Numbered from the stretch's first letter, positions 9,244 to 18,052 are shown. The stretch is DNA of 64,000 nt from Psychroserpens algicola (GCF_014526325.1 NZ_JACNMJ010000001.1:1-64000); one strand, 5' to 3'. The notes: generated by a model not told the origin, from the letters alone. A program made the numbers and translations.

Positions 9244-9630
9244 ATGGTTCAACAAGTTACTAGCGGCATTAAAATTTCTGTCGAAACATCATTTGAGGGT
9301 ACATTTTATAAAAATTATAAAGTGCACTTTGCTTTTGGATATAAAGTAACTATTGAAAACCAAAGTAAAGATTCTGTACAACTCAATTCTAGATATTGGA
9401 GAGTACTAGACGCTCTTAATAATGTAGAAATTATTGAAGGCGAAGGCGTTATTGGAAAAAAGCCTGTTTTAAAACCTGGTGAATCTCACACTTATAATTC
9501 GGGATGCTTGTTAACTTCTCCTTTTGGCGCTATGCAAGGTCATTATAACATGATTAACTTTACAAACACTAACAAGTTTAAAGTTATTATTCCAACCTTT
9601 AAATTAAGTGCTCCTTTCGCTATTAATTAA
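9244..9630 (+). CDS. apaG: ApaG-domain protein
   Basis: Small cytosolic beta-sandwich protein of 128 residues, the full usual length of ApaG (historically linked to Co2+/Mg2+ efflux; the true role is unclear). Family motifs are YKVTIENQS, SRYWRVLD, GEGVIGKKPVLKPGESHTY and SPFGAMQGHYNM. It has its own -7 box at 9214. It converges with the DUF6695-like gene and shares the stop tetranucleotide TTAA (9627-9630). It follows the decarboxylase gene by 112 bp and is likely transcribed separately. Confidence 0.93.
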   Translation: MVQQVTSGIKISVETSFEGTFYKNYKVHFAFGYKVTIENQSKDSVQLNSRYWRVLDALNNVEIIEGEGVIGKKPVLKPGESHTYNSGCLLTSPFGAMQGHYNMINFTNTNKFKVIIPTFKLSAPFAIN

Positions 9631-10631
9631 GGTCTGTCAAAATTTTCCTGGAACTCAAACCTAAAAGTCATATCATTTTGCTCGATATGAAAAAACTGGC
9701 AATTTGAATAATGAATAAACTCATACTTTGATTGGATATCAAAACCTTCTGAACAAACTTTGTAAACACCATCACAATCAATATTTCCGTAAGGAGAAAT
9801 ACGCCGAAATCTAAACTTATCATCTAAATTTAAATCATAAATTTCAAACCAGGCACCAGCAGCAATACCACTTAACCATTGTGCGTGAGACCCCTTTATA
9901 TTATTATGTTTAGGTTCAATAGTACCATTTAAACTTGGCTTATACCCTTTTAAAACATCTAAAAACAGACGTCTGTTCTCTTTACTTACTGTTGAATTAA
10001 ATTCTGAAATTTCGCCAGCTTCAGAAACAAGATACACCTGGTTTTCAGTATTAGCAATTACCACATTTCCTATAGTACTGGGAGTAAATGCCTTTGATTT
10101 TATAAGCTTTCTAACTATGTCACCATTAGTTACACTTGCAATTAAACTATCGGTTACAAAACGTGCACAATTACAAGCCTTTTTAATAAATGCGGCATAA
10201 CGAATAAAACCTTTGTTTTGCATTTTATCAATATGTAAACGCGCTTTTTTATAATCTATAGCATTACAAACAGAAGCGTATAAATCACCATCACCATGTG
10301 TTAATTTTGGATGGGTTGCTAAAAACTTCAAAATCGTTTCTAAATTTTTTATGTTACCGTTTTCAATTTGGGCTACAACAGGAAAGTTGAGTTCGAAATC
10401 AGTTTCTCTACCTCTAACTCTTCCATTTGGCGATGATGTGATGTAGCGACCAAAATCATGATATTCTAAAACCCCTGTAGATTTATCAATTAATACTAAT
10501 GCTGCATGACCAGCTCTTACATGAGATTTACTTCCAATAAAAAAGAATCTAAGAAATGGAGAATACCATTCTTCGGCATGAGAGACAATAGTTTCAGGGT
10601 ATGCAAGGGTTAGGATAATTCCGTCGTTCAT
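9627..10631 (-). CDS. DUF6695-like protein, possible permuted NlpC/P60-type papain-fold enzyme
   Basis: Protein of 334 residues with no signal peptide, resembling the family I know as DUF6695, common beside pruA in Flavobacteriia. Function is not established. The N-terminal half carries a His in RAGHAALVLID (H42) and, about 110 residues later, a Cys in NCARFV (C155). This His-before-Cys order, with a hydrophobic strand after the His, is that of circularly permuted NlpC/P60 (LRAT/YiiX-like) cysteine peptidases or amidases. That link is my inference. The C-terminal half (from about residue 240) looks like a separate beta-rich domain. It runs divergently from pruA. Confidence 0.6.
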   Translation of the reverse strand: MNDGIILTLAYPETIVSHAEEWYSPFLRFFFIGSKSHVRAGHAALVLIDKSTGVLEYHDFGRYITSSPNGRVRGRETDFELNFPVVAQIENGNIKNLETILKFLATHPKLTHGDGDLYASVCNAIDYKKARLHIDKMQNKGFIRYAAFIKKACNCARFVTDSLIASVTNGDIVRKLIKSKAFTPSTIGNVVIANTENQVYLVSEAGEISEFNSTVSKENRRLFLDVLKGYKPSLNGTIEPKHNNIKGSHAQWLSGIAAGAWFEIYDLNLDDKFRFRRISPYGNIDCDGVYKVCSEGFDIQSKYEFIHYSNCQFFHIEQNDMTFRFEFQENFDRP

Positions 10632-10720
10632 ATAAAAAATATTAGCAGCAACTTACAAAAAAATACTGATTATTTTAACCTCGTTTTAATAGTTGAGAAT
10701 TCATTAGTCGTCAAAAAATC

Positions 10721-10728
10721 GTAACTTT
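10721..10728 (+). promoter_or_regulatory. -7 promoter box of pruA
   Basis: TAACTTTG fits TAnnTTTG, 41 bp ahead of the pruA ATG. A TTG at 10692 is 26 bp upstream, longer than the usual 17-23 bp spacing, so the upstream box is uncertain. Confidence 0.5.
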
Positions 10729-10769
10729 GCACCTCAAAATAATAAAGGATTTTAAAAACTAAAATTAAA

Positions 10770-12395
10770 ATGGGAAAAGGATTTTTCAATGTACCAATAG
10801 CTATAAATGAACCTGTTAAATCGTATGCTCCTGGCTCTACTGAACGAGAAGCAGTTTTAGCAGCCTATAAAGAGATGTGGAATTCTAAAATTGATGTTCC
10901 ATTATATATAAATGGTAAAGACGTAACGACTGGAAATACAAAAACCATGTCTGCGCCTCATGATCATCAGCATGTAGTTGGCTCGTATCATTTAGCTGAA
11001 AAATCTCATGTAGAAGATGCTATTGCTACAGCTTTAGAGGCAAGAAAAACATGGTCTCAATTACCTTGGGAACATCGTGCTGGAATATTCTTAAAAGCCG
11101 CAGAATTAATAGCCGGACCTTATAGAGCTAAAATTAACGCAGCTACAATGATTGCGCAATCTAAAACGGTTCACCAAGCTGAAATTGATGCTGCTTGTGA
11201 GTTAATCGACTTTTTACGTTTTAATGTACAGTTTATGACTGATATTTACCATGAACAACCTGAAAGCACAAGCGATGCCTGGAACCGATTAGAATATCGT
11301 CCGCTAGAAGGTTTCACTTATGCTGTAACTCCTTTTAACTTTACAGCTATTGCTGGAAATCTTCCAGCCTGTATGGCACTTATGGGAAATGTTGTTGTTT
11401 GGAAGCCTAGTGATAGTCAGATATTTTCCGCTAAAGTAATTATGGATGTATTTAAAGAAGCAGGAGTTCCTGCTGGTGTTATCAATGTTGTATTTGGCGA
11501 CCCGGTTATGATTACGGATACTGTGATGGATAGTCCAGACTTTTCGGGCTTACACTTTACAGGTTCAACATATATTTTTAAAGAACTTTGGAAAAAGATT
11601 GGAAATAATATTCACAATTATAAAACATACCCGAGAATTGTAGGTGAAACAGGTGGTAAGGATTTTATCATTGCTCACAAATCGGCAAATCCAATTCAAG
11701 TAGCAACAGCTATCACAAGAGGTGCTTTTGAATTCCAAGGACAAAAGTGTAGTGCTGCTTCAAGAGCCTATATCCCATCAAATTTATGGGAAACTGTAAA
11801 AGCACGCGTTATTGAAGATGTTACATCGTTTAAAATGGGTTCTCCTGAAGATTTAAACAACTTTATTACTGCTGTAATTCATGAAGGCTCATTTGATAAA
11901 TTAGCCAAATACATAGACCAAGCTAAACAAGATACTGATGCTGAAATCATCGTTGGAGGAAACTATGACAAAAGTAAGGGGTATTTTATTGAACCAACGG
12001 TTATAGTTACAAAAAATGCAAAATATGCAACAATGTGTACTGAATTATTTGGCCCAGTAATTACCATTTATGTCTATGATGAAGAAGCCTATTCTGAAAC
12101 TTTAAAATTAGTAGATTCAACAAGCGAATATGCATTAACTGGTGCAGTATTAGCAACCGATAGATATGCAATTGATGAAGCCACAAAAACACTTCAAAAT
12201 TCTGCTGGAAATTTCTACATCAATGACAAACCTACTGGAGCTGTAGTAGGTCAACAACCTTTTGGTGGTGCTAGAGCTTCAGGAACGAATGACAAAGCTG
12301 GTAGTGCTTTAAACCTTTTACGTTGGGTTTCTCCGAGAATGATAAAAGAGACATTTGTAACTCCAACAGATTATCGCTATCCATTTTTAGGGTAA
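10770..12395 (+). CDS. pruA: L-glutamate gamma-semialdehyde (1-pyrroline-5-carboxylate) dehydrogenase
   Basis: Cytosolic NAD-dependent aldehyde dehydrogenase of 541 residues, second step of proline breakdown: glutamate semialdehyde to glutamate. The catalytic Cys is C327 (FQGQKCSAASRAY). The general-base Glu is in RIVGETGGKDF, the cofactor-binding region has TPFNFTAIAGNLP, and the tail has QQPFGGARASGTNDK and the typical end SPRMIKETF...YPFLG. The length fits the stand-alone P5C dehydrogenase rather than bifunctional PutA. No prodh gene is near. A hairpin terminator follows at 12421-12452. Confidence 0.96.
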   Translation: MGKGFFNVPIAINEPVKSYAPGSTEREAVLAAYKEMWNSKIDVPLYINGKDVTTGNTKTMSAPHDHQHVVGSYHLAEKSHVEDAIATALEARKTWSQLPWEHRAGIFLKAAELIAGPYRAKINAATMIAQSKTVHQAEIDAACELIDFLRFNVQFMTDIYHEQPESTSDAWNRLEYRPLEGFTYAVTPFNFTAIAGNLPACMALMGNVVVWKPSDSQIFSAKVIMDVFKEAGVPAGVINVVFGDPVMITDTVMDSPDFSGLHFTGSTYIFKELWKKIGNNIHNYKTYPRIVGETGGKDFIIAHKSANPIQVATAITRGAFEFQGQKCSAASRAYIPSNLWETVKARVIEDVTSFKMGSPEDLNNFITAVIHEGSFDKLAKYIDQAKQDTDAEIIVGGNYDKSKGYFIEPTVIVTKNAKYATMCTELFGPVITIYVYDEEAYSETLKLVDSTSEYALTGAVLATDRYAIDEATKTLQNSAGNFYINDKPTGAVVGQQPFGGARASGTNDKAGSALNLLRWVSPRMIKETFVTPTDYRYPFLG

Positions 12396-12420
12396 AACAC
12401 ATCAATAATTATAAAGAAAG

Positions 12421-12452
12421 TCCTCAGATTTAACAGTTTGAGGATTTTTTTT
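12421..12452 (+). terminator. rho-independent terminator after pruA
   Basis: Arms TCCTCA (12421-12426) and TGAGGA (12439-12444) are followed by a run of eight T (12445-12452). Confidence 0.75.
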
Positions 12453-12484
12453 GCTTTTAATCCTAAAACATTAACTAACATCTA

Positions 12485-12536
12485 ATTAACTAATTGAAAC
12501 TTTGTATCTTGTTGCATAATCAATTAATTAGTTAAT
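12485..12536. repeat. AT-rich inverted repeat flanking the lipase promoter region
   Basis: ATTAACTAATTGA (12485-12497) is matched by the reverse complement within TCAATTAATTAGTTAAT (12520-12536), which carries a 4-base insert. The right arm ends two bases before the ATG of the lipase-like gene. It could be an operator or a leader hairpin, or chance in AT-rich DNA. Confidence 0.35.
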
Positions 12537-12537
12537 C

Positions 12538-14340
12538 ATGATAAAAAAATACGCTTTACTTTTTTTAACCCTCCCTTTACTTGTTCAAGCTCAAACTATT
12601 GAGTTTGAATCTACACAAGTAGCACCATTGGGAGATTATTCTGGAGCTACAGATTTTGCTGGGCTTGGTGAATACGAAATATTTTTAGATACTGAAACAG
12701 GAATCTTAGATAAACCTATCATTTTAGTAGATGGGTTTGATCCTGGAGATACACGAACAATTCCTGGTCTTTATAGTTTATTAGATTTCACTGGGTCAGG
12801 TGGTGATCAAAACCTTGCTGATTTAGTTAGAGCTGAAGGCTTTGATGTTGTGATACTAAACTTTCCATCTTATTTCAGATTAAGTGACAATACATTATTA
12901 AATATTGATGATGCTACTGACACCAATGCTGATATGGTAATCGATGAACTTGACTATCCTGGAAGCACATTAGTAAATGGTGGCGCAGATTTTATCGAAC
13001 GTAACGCAATGCTACTTATTGATTTAATCAACACGCTCAATACAGATAAAGTTGGTGAAGAAGAATTAGTAATTATTGGCCCAAGTATGGGCGGATTAAT
13101 TTCACGATATGCTCTAAACTTCATGGAAAATGCATCAGAAAATCATGAAACCAGATTATGGATTTCTTTTGACTCTCCACACCTTGGTGCTAATGTCCCT
13201 TTAGGATTTCAACATCAATTTAATTTCCTTGGTTTTGGCTTAGGTGAAGATTTGAACATTGTAGAACTTCAAGGGGTTGTTAACGGACTTCTTAAATCTC
13301 CTGCAGCAAGACAATTATTAATAGATCATTTTGAAACTCATCTTTTAGCTGGTGAAGATGCCCTTTTTGATGATACTAAATTATTACCAGAACCTCATCC
13401 ATACAGAACAACCTTTGAAACTCATATCAACGGACTAACGACAACGGGTTATCCAGAAAACACACGAAATGTTGCCATAATTAACGGTAGCGGTATTGGA
13501 ACTCCTTACAAGTCTATTGCAAATACTGATGTTACTCCAGGGTTCTCTGCTTTAGCCATTCAAGATTTAGCACTTCCTGATGTTCCACCATTATCAGATG
13601 TGAATGCTGATATCAATATTAATTTAACTCCTGCCACAGCAGATGGTGCTCAATTAATTAGTAAAGTAAATGTTTCTGGATTTTTTATTTTCCCTATTAC
13701 TTTAATTGATGTTGAAGTTGATGCACAAGCTCCTACGTTTACAGATGGTGTGGACGCTGCCTCAGGTGGATTATTTGATTTAGGCGGATTTACAAGTGGA
13801 CTTGGTGGTGACCCTCTAATTGATAGCTTTCTTACAGCATTACAACTGGATAAGTTCAGCTTTATTCCTTCCGTTAGCGGAATGGCTCTGTCTTCTTCTC
13901 CTCAAGGAGAATCAAACTGGTACCATACGATAGATTTAGGCGATCCAGGAAGCACTGGAGACACATTAAATGAAACACCTTTTGTTAATTGGTATATGCC
14001 TGATGACAACGAAAATCATGTACAATTAACTGAACAAAATGTCGCTTTTGCTTTAAGCGAAATTATGCCTGAAACCTTATCAAATTCTGATTTTGAAAAT
14101 ATTGCATCAATAAAAATTGAAAGAAACCCAATTGAAGATGATTTAACCATCTTAAGCAATAAAGTTATAGACGACGCTACTATTTCAGTAATAGACCTTA
14201 CTGGTAAAAGTGTTTTCTTATTACGTCAAACTTTAGAAAAAAGAACATCATTACCATTACATCTAGATTCTGGAATGTATATTCTTAATATCGAAACTAA
14301 AAATAATTACAATTATAGAACTAAGGTTATTGTGAAATAA
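12538..14340 (+). CDS. secreted alpha/beta-hydrolase (lipase/esterase-like) with T9SS C-terminal sorting domain
   Basis: Exported protein of 600 residues. It has a signal peptide (MIKKYALLFLTLPLLVQAQ), then an alpha/beta-hydrolase region with nucleophile elbow GPSMGG (Ser183). The segment FDSPHLGANVPLG is typical of lipases and PGAP1-like esterases. A candidate catalytic His lies in NENHVQL about 75-80 residues before the end. The last 75 or so residues are a type A sorting domain (ERNPIEDDLTIL, SVIDLTGKSV, LDSGMYILNI, TKVIVK), which sends proteins through the type IX system. A Gly/Asp/Leu-rich insert sits between elbow and His. Substrate unknown. It ends in a strong terminator. Confidence 0.8.
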   Translation: MIKKYALLFLTLPLLVQAQTIEFESTQVAPLGDYSGATDFAGLGEYEIFLDTETGILDKPIILVDGFDPGDTRTIPGLYSLLDFTGSGGDQNLADLVRAEGFDVVILNFPSYFRLSDNTLLNIDDATDTNADMVIDELDYPGSTLVNGGADFIERNAMLLIDLINTLNTDKVGEEELVIIGPSMGGLISRYALNFMENASENHETRLWISFDSPHLGANVPLGFQHQFNFLGFGLGEDLNIVELQGVVNGLLKSPAARQLLIDHFETHLLAGEDALFDDTKLLPEPHPYRTTFETHINGLTTTGYPENTRNVAIINGSGIGTPYKSIANTDVTPGFSALAIQDLALPDVPPLSDVNADININLTPATADGAQLISKVNVSGFFIFPITLIDVEVDAQAPTFTDGVDAASGGLFDLGGFTSGLGGDPLIDSFLTALQLDKFSFIPSVSGMALSSSPQGESNWYHTIDLGDPGSTGDTLNETPFVNWYMPDDNENHVQLTEQNVAFALSEIMPETLSNSDFENIASIKIERNPIEDDLTILSNKVIDDATISVIDLTGKSVFLLRQTLEKRTSLPLHLDSGMYILNIETKNNYNYRTKVIVK

Positions 14341-14360
14341 ATCGACATCAAACTATTAAA

Positions 14361-14395
14361 AAAAGCGGCTATAATTATTGTAGCCGCTTTTTTTT
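14361..14395 (+). terminator. rho-independent terminator after the lipase-like gene
   Basis: Perfect 10-bp stem AAAGCGGCTA (14362-14371) / TAGCCGCTTT (14381-14390), a 9-nt loop, and a T run on through 14395. Confidence 0.9.
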
Positions 14396-14410
14396 ATGCC
14401 TGTTCTAGTG

Positions 14411-14440
14411 TTATCGTAAGTTATCGTAAGTTATCGTAAA
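14411..14440. repeat. 10-bp tandem repeat, three units
   Basis: The unit TTATCGTAAG occurs three times head to tail (last base of the third unit is A). It lies in a degenerate stretch between two terminators, just ahead of a gene remnant. No function apparent. Confidence 0.8.
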
Positions 14441-14507
14441 GGAATGATAATTGCCTACTAAACAGTTCACAATTGCATAGTTAAATTGATAACTCAATTA
14501 CATGAAT

Positions 14508-14540
14508 AAAAAAAGACCAGATAAATATCCAGTCTTTTTT
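14508..14540 (+). terminator. second hairpin terminator in the 14.4-14.9 kb gap
   Basis: Arms AAAAGAC and GTCTTTT with a partly paired interior (GAT/ATC) and a T run to 14540. It stands alone with no gene ending at it, probably left over from a lost gene. Confidence 0.6.
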
Positions 14541-14569
14541 ATATGTTATAAATGTATATTAGTTACTAA

Positions 14570-14863
14570 AATCAGATTTCTCACCAACTCTCTGAAAGAG
14601 CTGAAGACTGGGCTGGCGGCACTATAGAATATAACTTTAATAGCAGGTTAAGTATTTATGCCAACGACATATGGAATTACGGCAATCCTGATGAAGATAA
14701 TCAAATACACTATTACACTTTTGGCGGAAGCTATACTAAAGGCGCTACTCGCGTTATGGCTAGTTATGGCAGACAGCGTGGAGGACTTGTTTGTGTTGGT
14801 GGTATTTGTAGATTTGTTCCAGAAAATACAGGCTTCTCTTTAAGTTTATCAACCTCATTCTAA
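14570..14863 (+). pseudogene. C-terminal remnant of a DUF6029-like outer membrane beta-barrel protein
   Basis: An open frame of 97 codons follows an in-frame stop at 14567 and ends at TAA 14861-14863. It has no start codon near its beginning. The product reads as alternating beta-strands, including RLSIYANDIWNYGNPDEDN, ASYGRQRGGLVCVGGICRF and a C-terminal LSLSTSF ending in Phe, like the last strands of an outer membrane barrel. The Arg-Gly-Gly/Cys-rich strand is what I associate with the C-terminus of DUF6029 proteins, which are far longer. The rest of the gene is absent; upstream are only a terminator and a tandem repeat. It is therefore called a gene remnant. Confidence 0.7.
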
Positions 14864-14876
14864 ATCTTAAATACAT

Positions 14877-14912
14877 AAAAAGAGCTCCATTAAAAAAATG
14901 GAGCTTTTTTTT
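14877..14912. terminator. bidirectional hairpin terminator between gene remnant and rsmG
   Basis: Stem AGCTCCAT (14883-14890) / ATGGAGCT (14898-14905) with an A run before and a T run after. It can serve both strands and touches the rsmG stop codon. Confidence 0.85.
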
Positions 14913-15540
14913 ACCCTTTATATTTTAACGGTAAATGCACTACTTTTTTAGTTTCAAAAAAAGGATCATTAAAATAATCACTCAAATTGTATATCGTTGC
15001 CGTTTTATAACTGTCTAATTCTTCGGTTAAATCACCACCTTTAAGATATAAAATACCATTTTTAAGTGTGTGGTTTTGTTTTTTAGCTATTTTCCCTTTA
15101 ACCCAATGTACAAAGGTTGGCATTGCAGCAACTGCGCGACTCACAATAAAATCAAACTGTTCATCAATATCTTCAACACGACTATGAGTCGTTTTAACGT
15201 TTGTAAGCCCTAAGCCCTCTACAACTTCATTAACCACTTTAAGTTTTTTTGCAATACTATCTACCAGATGAAATTGACATTCAGGGTGTAAAATTGCCAA
15301 TGGGATACCAGGAAATCCACCACCTGTTCCAACATCCAAAATGTTAGAATTTGGTTGAAAACGCATCACCTTAGCTATTCCCAACGAATGAAGCACATGC
15401 CTAAGATATAATTCGTCAATATCCTTACGAGACACGACATTGATTTTAAGATTCCAATCTTTATATAAATCTTCTAACTTTTTAAATTGAAGGATTTGGT
15501 TTTCAGTCAAATCTGGAAAATAATGCTGTACAAACTCCAT
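14911..15540 (-). CDS. rsmG: 16S rRNA (guanine527-N7)-methyltransferase RsmG
   Basis: Cytosolic SAM-dependent methyltransferase of 209 residues modifying G527 of 16S rRNA; loss gives low-level streptomycin resistance in many bacteria. The SAM-binding motif is NILDVGTGGGFPGIPLAI. Other family stretches are NVVSRKDIDELYLRHVLHS, the strand-4 VSRAVAAMPTFV and YLKGGD. Full length. The -7 box TACTTTTG (minus strand, 15557-15564) lies 16 bp ahead of the ATG. It is divergent from the desaturase gene. Confidence 0.95.
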   Translation of the reverse strand: MEFVQHYFPDLTENQILQFKKLEDLYKDWNLKINVVSRKDIDELYLRHVLHSLGIAKVMRFQPNSNILDVGTGGGFPGIPLAILHPECQFHLVDSIAKKLKVVNEVVEGLGLTNVKTTHSRVEDIDEQFDFIVSRAVAAMPTFVHWVKGKIAKKQNHTLKNGILYLKGGDLTEELDSYKTATIYNLSDYFNDPFFETKKVVHLPLKYKG

Positions 15541-15556
15541 TTCTTTAAAATTTCCA

Positions 15557-15564
15557 CAAAAGTA
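15557..15564 (-). promoter_or_regulatory. -7 promoter box of rsmG
   Basis: On the minus strand this reads TACTTTTG, fitting TAnnTTTG, 16 bp ahead of the rsmG ATG. Confidence 0.5.
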
Positions 15565-15622
15565 TACATTTTTATGTGGATATTTTTAGCATTTTATTAC
15601 CAATACGGCAGCATTTATTAAT

Positions 15623-15630
15623 TATATTTG
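15623..15630 (+). promoter_or_regulatory. -7 promoter box of the desaturase gene
   Basis: TATATTTG is a perfect TAnnTTTG match. It lies inside the upstream extension of the desaturase frame (open from 15576), so translation must begin downstream of it, at the ATG 15684. Confidence 0.65.
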
Positions 15631-15683
15631 CTCCGAAATATGAAACCGTCTTTTCAGACGTTAGTATTCAAAAATTAATAGCA

Positions 15684-16781
15684 ATGACTAAACAAACGTT
15701 ATCTTTCTCTAGAACTGATTCAGCAAAATTCTTCAGAACGTTAAACAAACGTGTTAACGATTACTTCAAAGAAAATAATATAAAGCGTACGGGAAATTGG
15801 AAAATATGGCTAAAAACGGTTGTGATGTTTACAATGTTTTTATTGCCTTATTTTTTAATTCTAACACTGGACATTCCGGGCTGGTTGCAATTACTACTTA
15901 CCGTTGTAATGGGAATTGGTATGGCTGGAGTTGGAATGAACGTCATGCATGATGGTAATCATGGCTCGTATTCAAACAAAGAATGGGTGAACCGCCTTAT
16001 GGGAAGCAGCATCTACATTCTTGCCGGAAATGTGTACAACTGGAAGGTTCAGCATAATGTATTACACCACACCTATACAAATATTCATGGTCATGACGAA
16101 GATTTAGAAGCGGGACGCATTTTACGTTTTTCTAAACATTCTGAATGGAGAAAGCATCATAGATTTCAGCATTACTATTCTGTATTACTTTACGGTTTAC
16201 TAACAATCAACTGGGCTATCACTACAGATTTTCAACAAATGTATCGATACATGAAGCGAAAACTATCTTATGGTAAATTACCAAATCCGATTGTCAACTG
16301 GAGTAAACTGGTAATTTCTAAGATTATTTATATTTCTATATGGATTGTCATTCCAATGCTTGTTTTAGATATTGCCTGGTGGAAAATTTTACTTGGTTTC
16401 TTTGTCATGCATTATGTTGCAGGTTTAATCCTAAGTGTTGTATTTCAACTAGCTCATGTTATGGATGAAGCTGAAATGCCATTACCTGAGGAAAGTGGCA
16501 CAATGAAAAACACCTGGGCAATACATCAGTTAAAAACTACAGTGAATTTTGGAGCTAAAAGTAAAATCATAAACTGGTATACTGGCGGATTAAATCATCA
16601 AGTAGAACATCATATTTTTCCACATATTAGTCATATTCACTACGGAAAAATATCTAAAATTGTTAGAGACACAGCAAAAGAATTTAATCTACCGTATAAA
16701 GAATACAAAACCACTAGAAAAGCAATTGTAGCCCACTTTAGATTTTTAAAGCAAATGGGAATGAAACCTGCAATGAGCTAA
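15684..16781 (+). CDS. membrane fatty acid (acyl-CoA type) desaturase
   Basis: Di-iron integral membrane desaturase of 365 residues that puts double bonds into acyl chains. The three histidine boxes are HDGNH, HNVLHH and QVEHH, with hydrophobic pairs between them. The Gln in the third box is the form seen in front-end and some acyl-CoA/acyl-lipid desaturases, so positional specificity is open. The start at 15684 is chosen because a promoter -7 box lies inside the longer frame. The next gene starts 18 bp after the stop and may be co-transcribed. Confidence 0.88.
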   Translation: MTKQTLSFSRTDSAKFFRTLNKRVNDYFKENNIKRTGNWKIWLKTVVMFTMFLLPYFLILTLDIPGWLQLLLTVVMGIGMAGVGMNVMHDGNHGSYSNKEWVNRLMGSSIYILAGNVYNWKVQHNVLHHTYTNIHGHDEDLEAGRILRFSKHSEWRKHHRFQHYYSVLLYGLLTINWAITTDFQQMYRYMKRKLSYGKLPNPIVNWSKLVISKIIYISIWIVIPMLVLDIAWWKILLGFFVMHYVAGLILSVVFQLAHVMDEAEMPLPEESGTMKNTWAIHQLKTTVNFGAKSKIINWYTGGLNHQVEHHIFPHISHIHYGKISKIVRDTAKEFNLPYKEYKTTRKAIVAHFRFLKQMGMKPAMS

Positions 16782-16799
16782 CTAATCAACTTATTTTAA

Positions 16800-17987
16800 A
16801 TGACACAACTTTCAGATAGAGTTCTCAATATGGCAACATCTGCTACTTTAGCCATGGCTGCCAAGGCTAGAGAACTAAAAGCAGAAGGAAAAGATATTAT
16901 TGGCTTAAGCTTAGGTGAACCTGATTTTAATACACCTGATTTTATAAAAGATGCTGCCATACAAGCTGTTAACGACAACTATAACTCATACACTCCTGTT
17001 GATGGTTATGTTGAGTTAAAAGATGCAATTATCACCAAATTTAAAAGAGATAATAATCTTAACTATGAACGCTCGCAAATTGTAGTATCAACTGGAGCAA
17101 AGCAAGCCTTAGCTAACATTGCAGCTGTATTATTAAACAAAGGAGACGAAGTGATCTTACCTTGCCCATATTGGGTGAGTTACAGTGATATTGTAAAACT
17201 TAATGAAGGTGTTCCTGTAGAGGTTAAAACATCTATCGACAACGACTTCAAATTAACACCTCAACAATTAGAAGCAGCTATTACTCCTAAAACTAAAATG
17301 ATTTGGTATAGTTCGCCTTGTAACCCAAGCGGATCTGTATATAGCAAAGATGAGTTAAGAGGCTTGGCAGATGTGTTACAAAAACACCCTGACATAGTCG
17401 TCGTATCTGATGAAATCTATGAGCATATCAATTTTGTGGGAGGTCATGCAAGTATGGCTCAATTTGATGATATGTATAACCGAACTGTTACAGTAAATGG
17501 TGTTTCTAAAGCTTTTGCAATGACTGGTTGGAGGATTGGTTATATTGGTGCTCCTGAAACTATAGCTAGAGCATGTAATAAAATGCAAGGTCAAATTACC
17601 AGTGGCGCAAATTGTATTGCTCAACGTGCCGTGATTACTGCGCTTAACGAATCACCTTCTCGAGTTCAGTATATGATTGATGAGTTTAAAGTAAGACGAG
17701 AATTAATTTTAGGCTTATTGAACGAAATTGAAGGTTTTAAAACAAATGTTCCTGAAGGTGCTTTTTATGTCTTCCCTAATATTTCATATTTTTTCGGTAA
17801 GACCTTAAAAGGCCATAAAATTGAAAATGCAACCGACTTTTCCTTATACCTTTTAGAACATGCAAATGTTGCTACTGTAACTGGTGTCGCTTTTGGAAAT
17901 CCTGATTGTATAAGAATATCCTATGCTGCATCTCAAGAGCAAATTATTGAGGCAATAAAAAGAATTAAGGACGCTGTGGGTTCTTAA
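16800..17987 (+). CDS. class I/II PLP-dependent aminotransferase (aspartate/aromatic type)
   Basis: Fold-type I aminotransferase of 395 residues. The N-terminal SLGEPDFNTPDFI, the PCPYWVSY stretch, the cofactor contact SPCNPSGSVYS, and the PLP lysine in NGVSKAFAMTGWRIGY are those of the AspC subfamily I-gamma, which transaminates aspartate and sometimes aromatic residues or prephenate. A C-terminal Arg (NPDCIRISYA) would bind the substrate carboxylate. It closely follows the desaturase gene with no promoter seen between them. A perfect 12-bp terminator follows. Confidence 0.9.
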   Translation: MTQLSDRVLNMATSATLAMAAKARELKAEGKDIIGLSLGEPDFNTPDFIKDAAIQAVNDNYNSYTPVDGYVELKDAIITKFKRDNNLNYERSQIVVSTGAKQALANIAAVLLNKGDEVILPCPYWVSYSDIVKLNEGVPVEVKTSIDNDFKLTPQQLEAAITPKTKMIWYSSPCNPSGSVYSKDELRGLADVLQKHPDIVVVSDEIYEHINFVGGHASMAQFDDMYNRTVTVNGVSKAFAMTGWRIGYIGAPETIARACNKMQGQITSGANCIAQRAVITALNESPSRVQYMIDEFKVRRELILGLLNEIEGFKTNVPEGAFYVFPNISYFFGKTLKGHKIENATDFSLYLLEHANVATVTGVAFGNPDCIRISYAASQEQIIEAIKRIKDAVGS

Positions 17988-18008
17988 CACAGAACTAAAT
18001 AACATAAG

Positions 18009-18039
18009 AAAAGCCGAATCTGTTAAGATTCGGCTTTTT
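18009..18039. terminator. bidirectional rho-independent terminator
   Basis: Perfect 12-bp stem AAAAGCCGAATC (18009-18020) / GATTCGGCTTTT (18027-18038) with loop TGTTAA. A and T runs on both sides let it end both the aminotransferase gene and the convergent small gene at 18053. Confidence 0.93.
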
Positions 18040-18052
18040 ATGTGATACGCAC

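Noticed and set aside
14411-14440. Possible CRISPR-like repeat
   Set aside because: Units are 10 bp, directly adjacent with no spacers, and only three copies; a simple tandem repeat.
14658-14843. 61-codon open frame in the 14.6-14.8 kb region
   Set aside because: It is a different phase of the beta-barrel remnant, whose frame gives clear barrel-type protein sequence.
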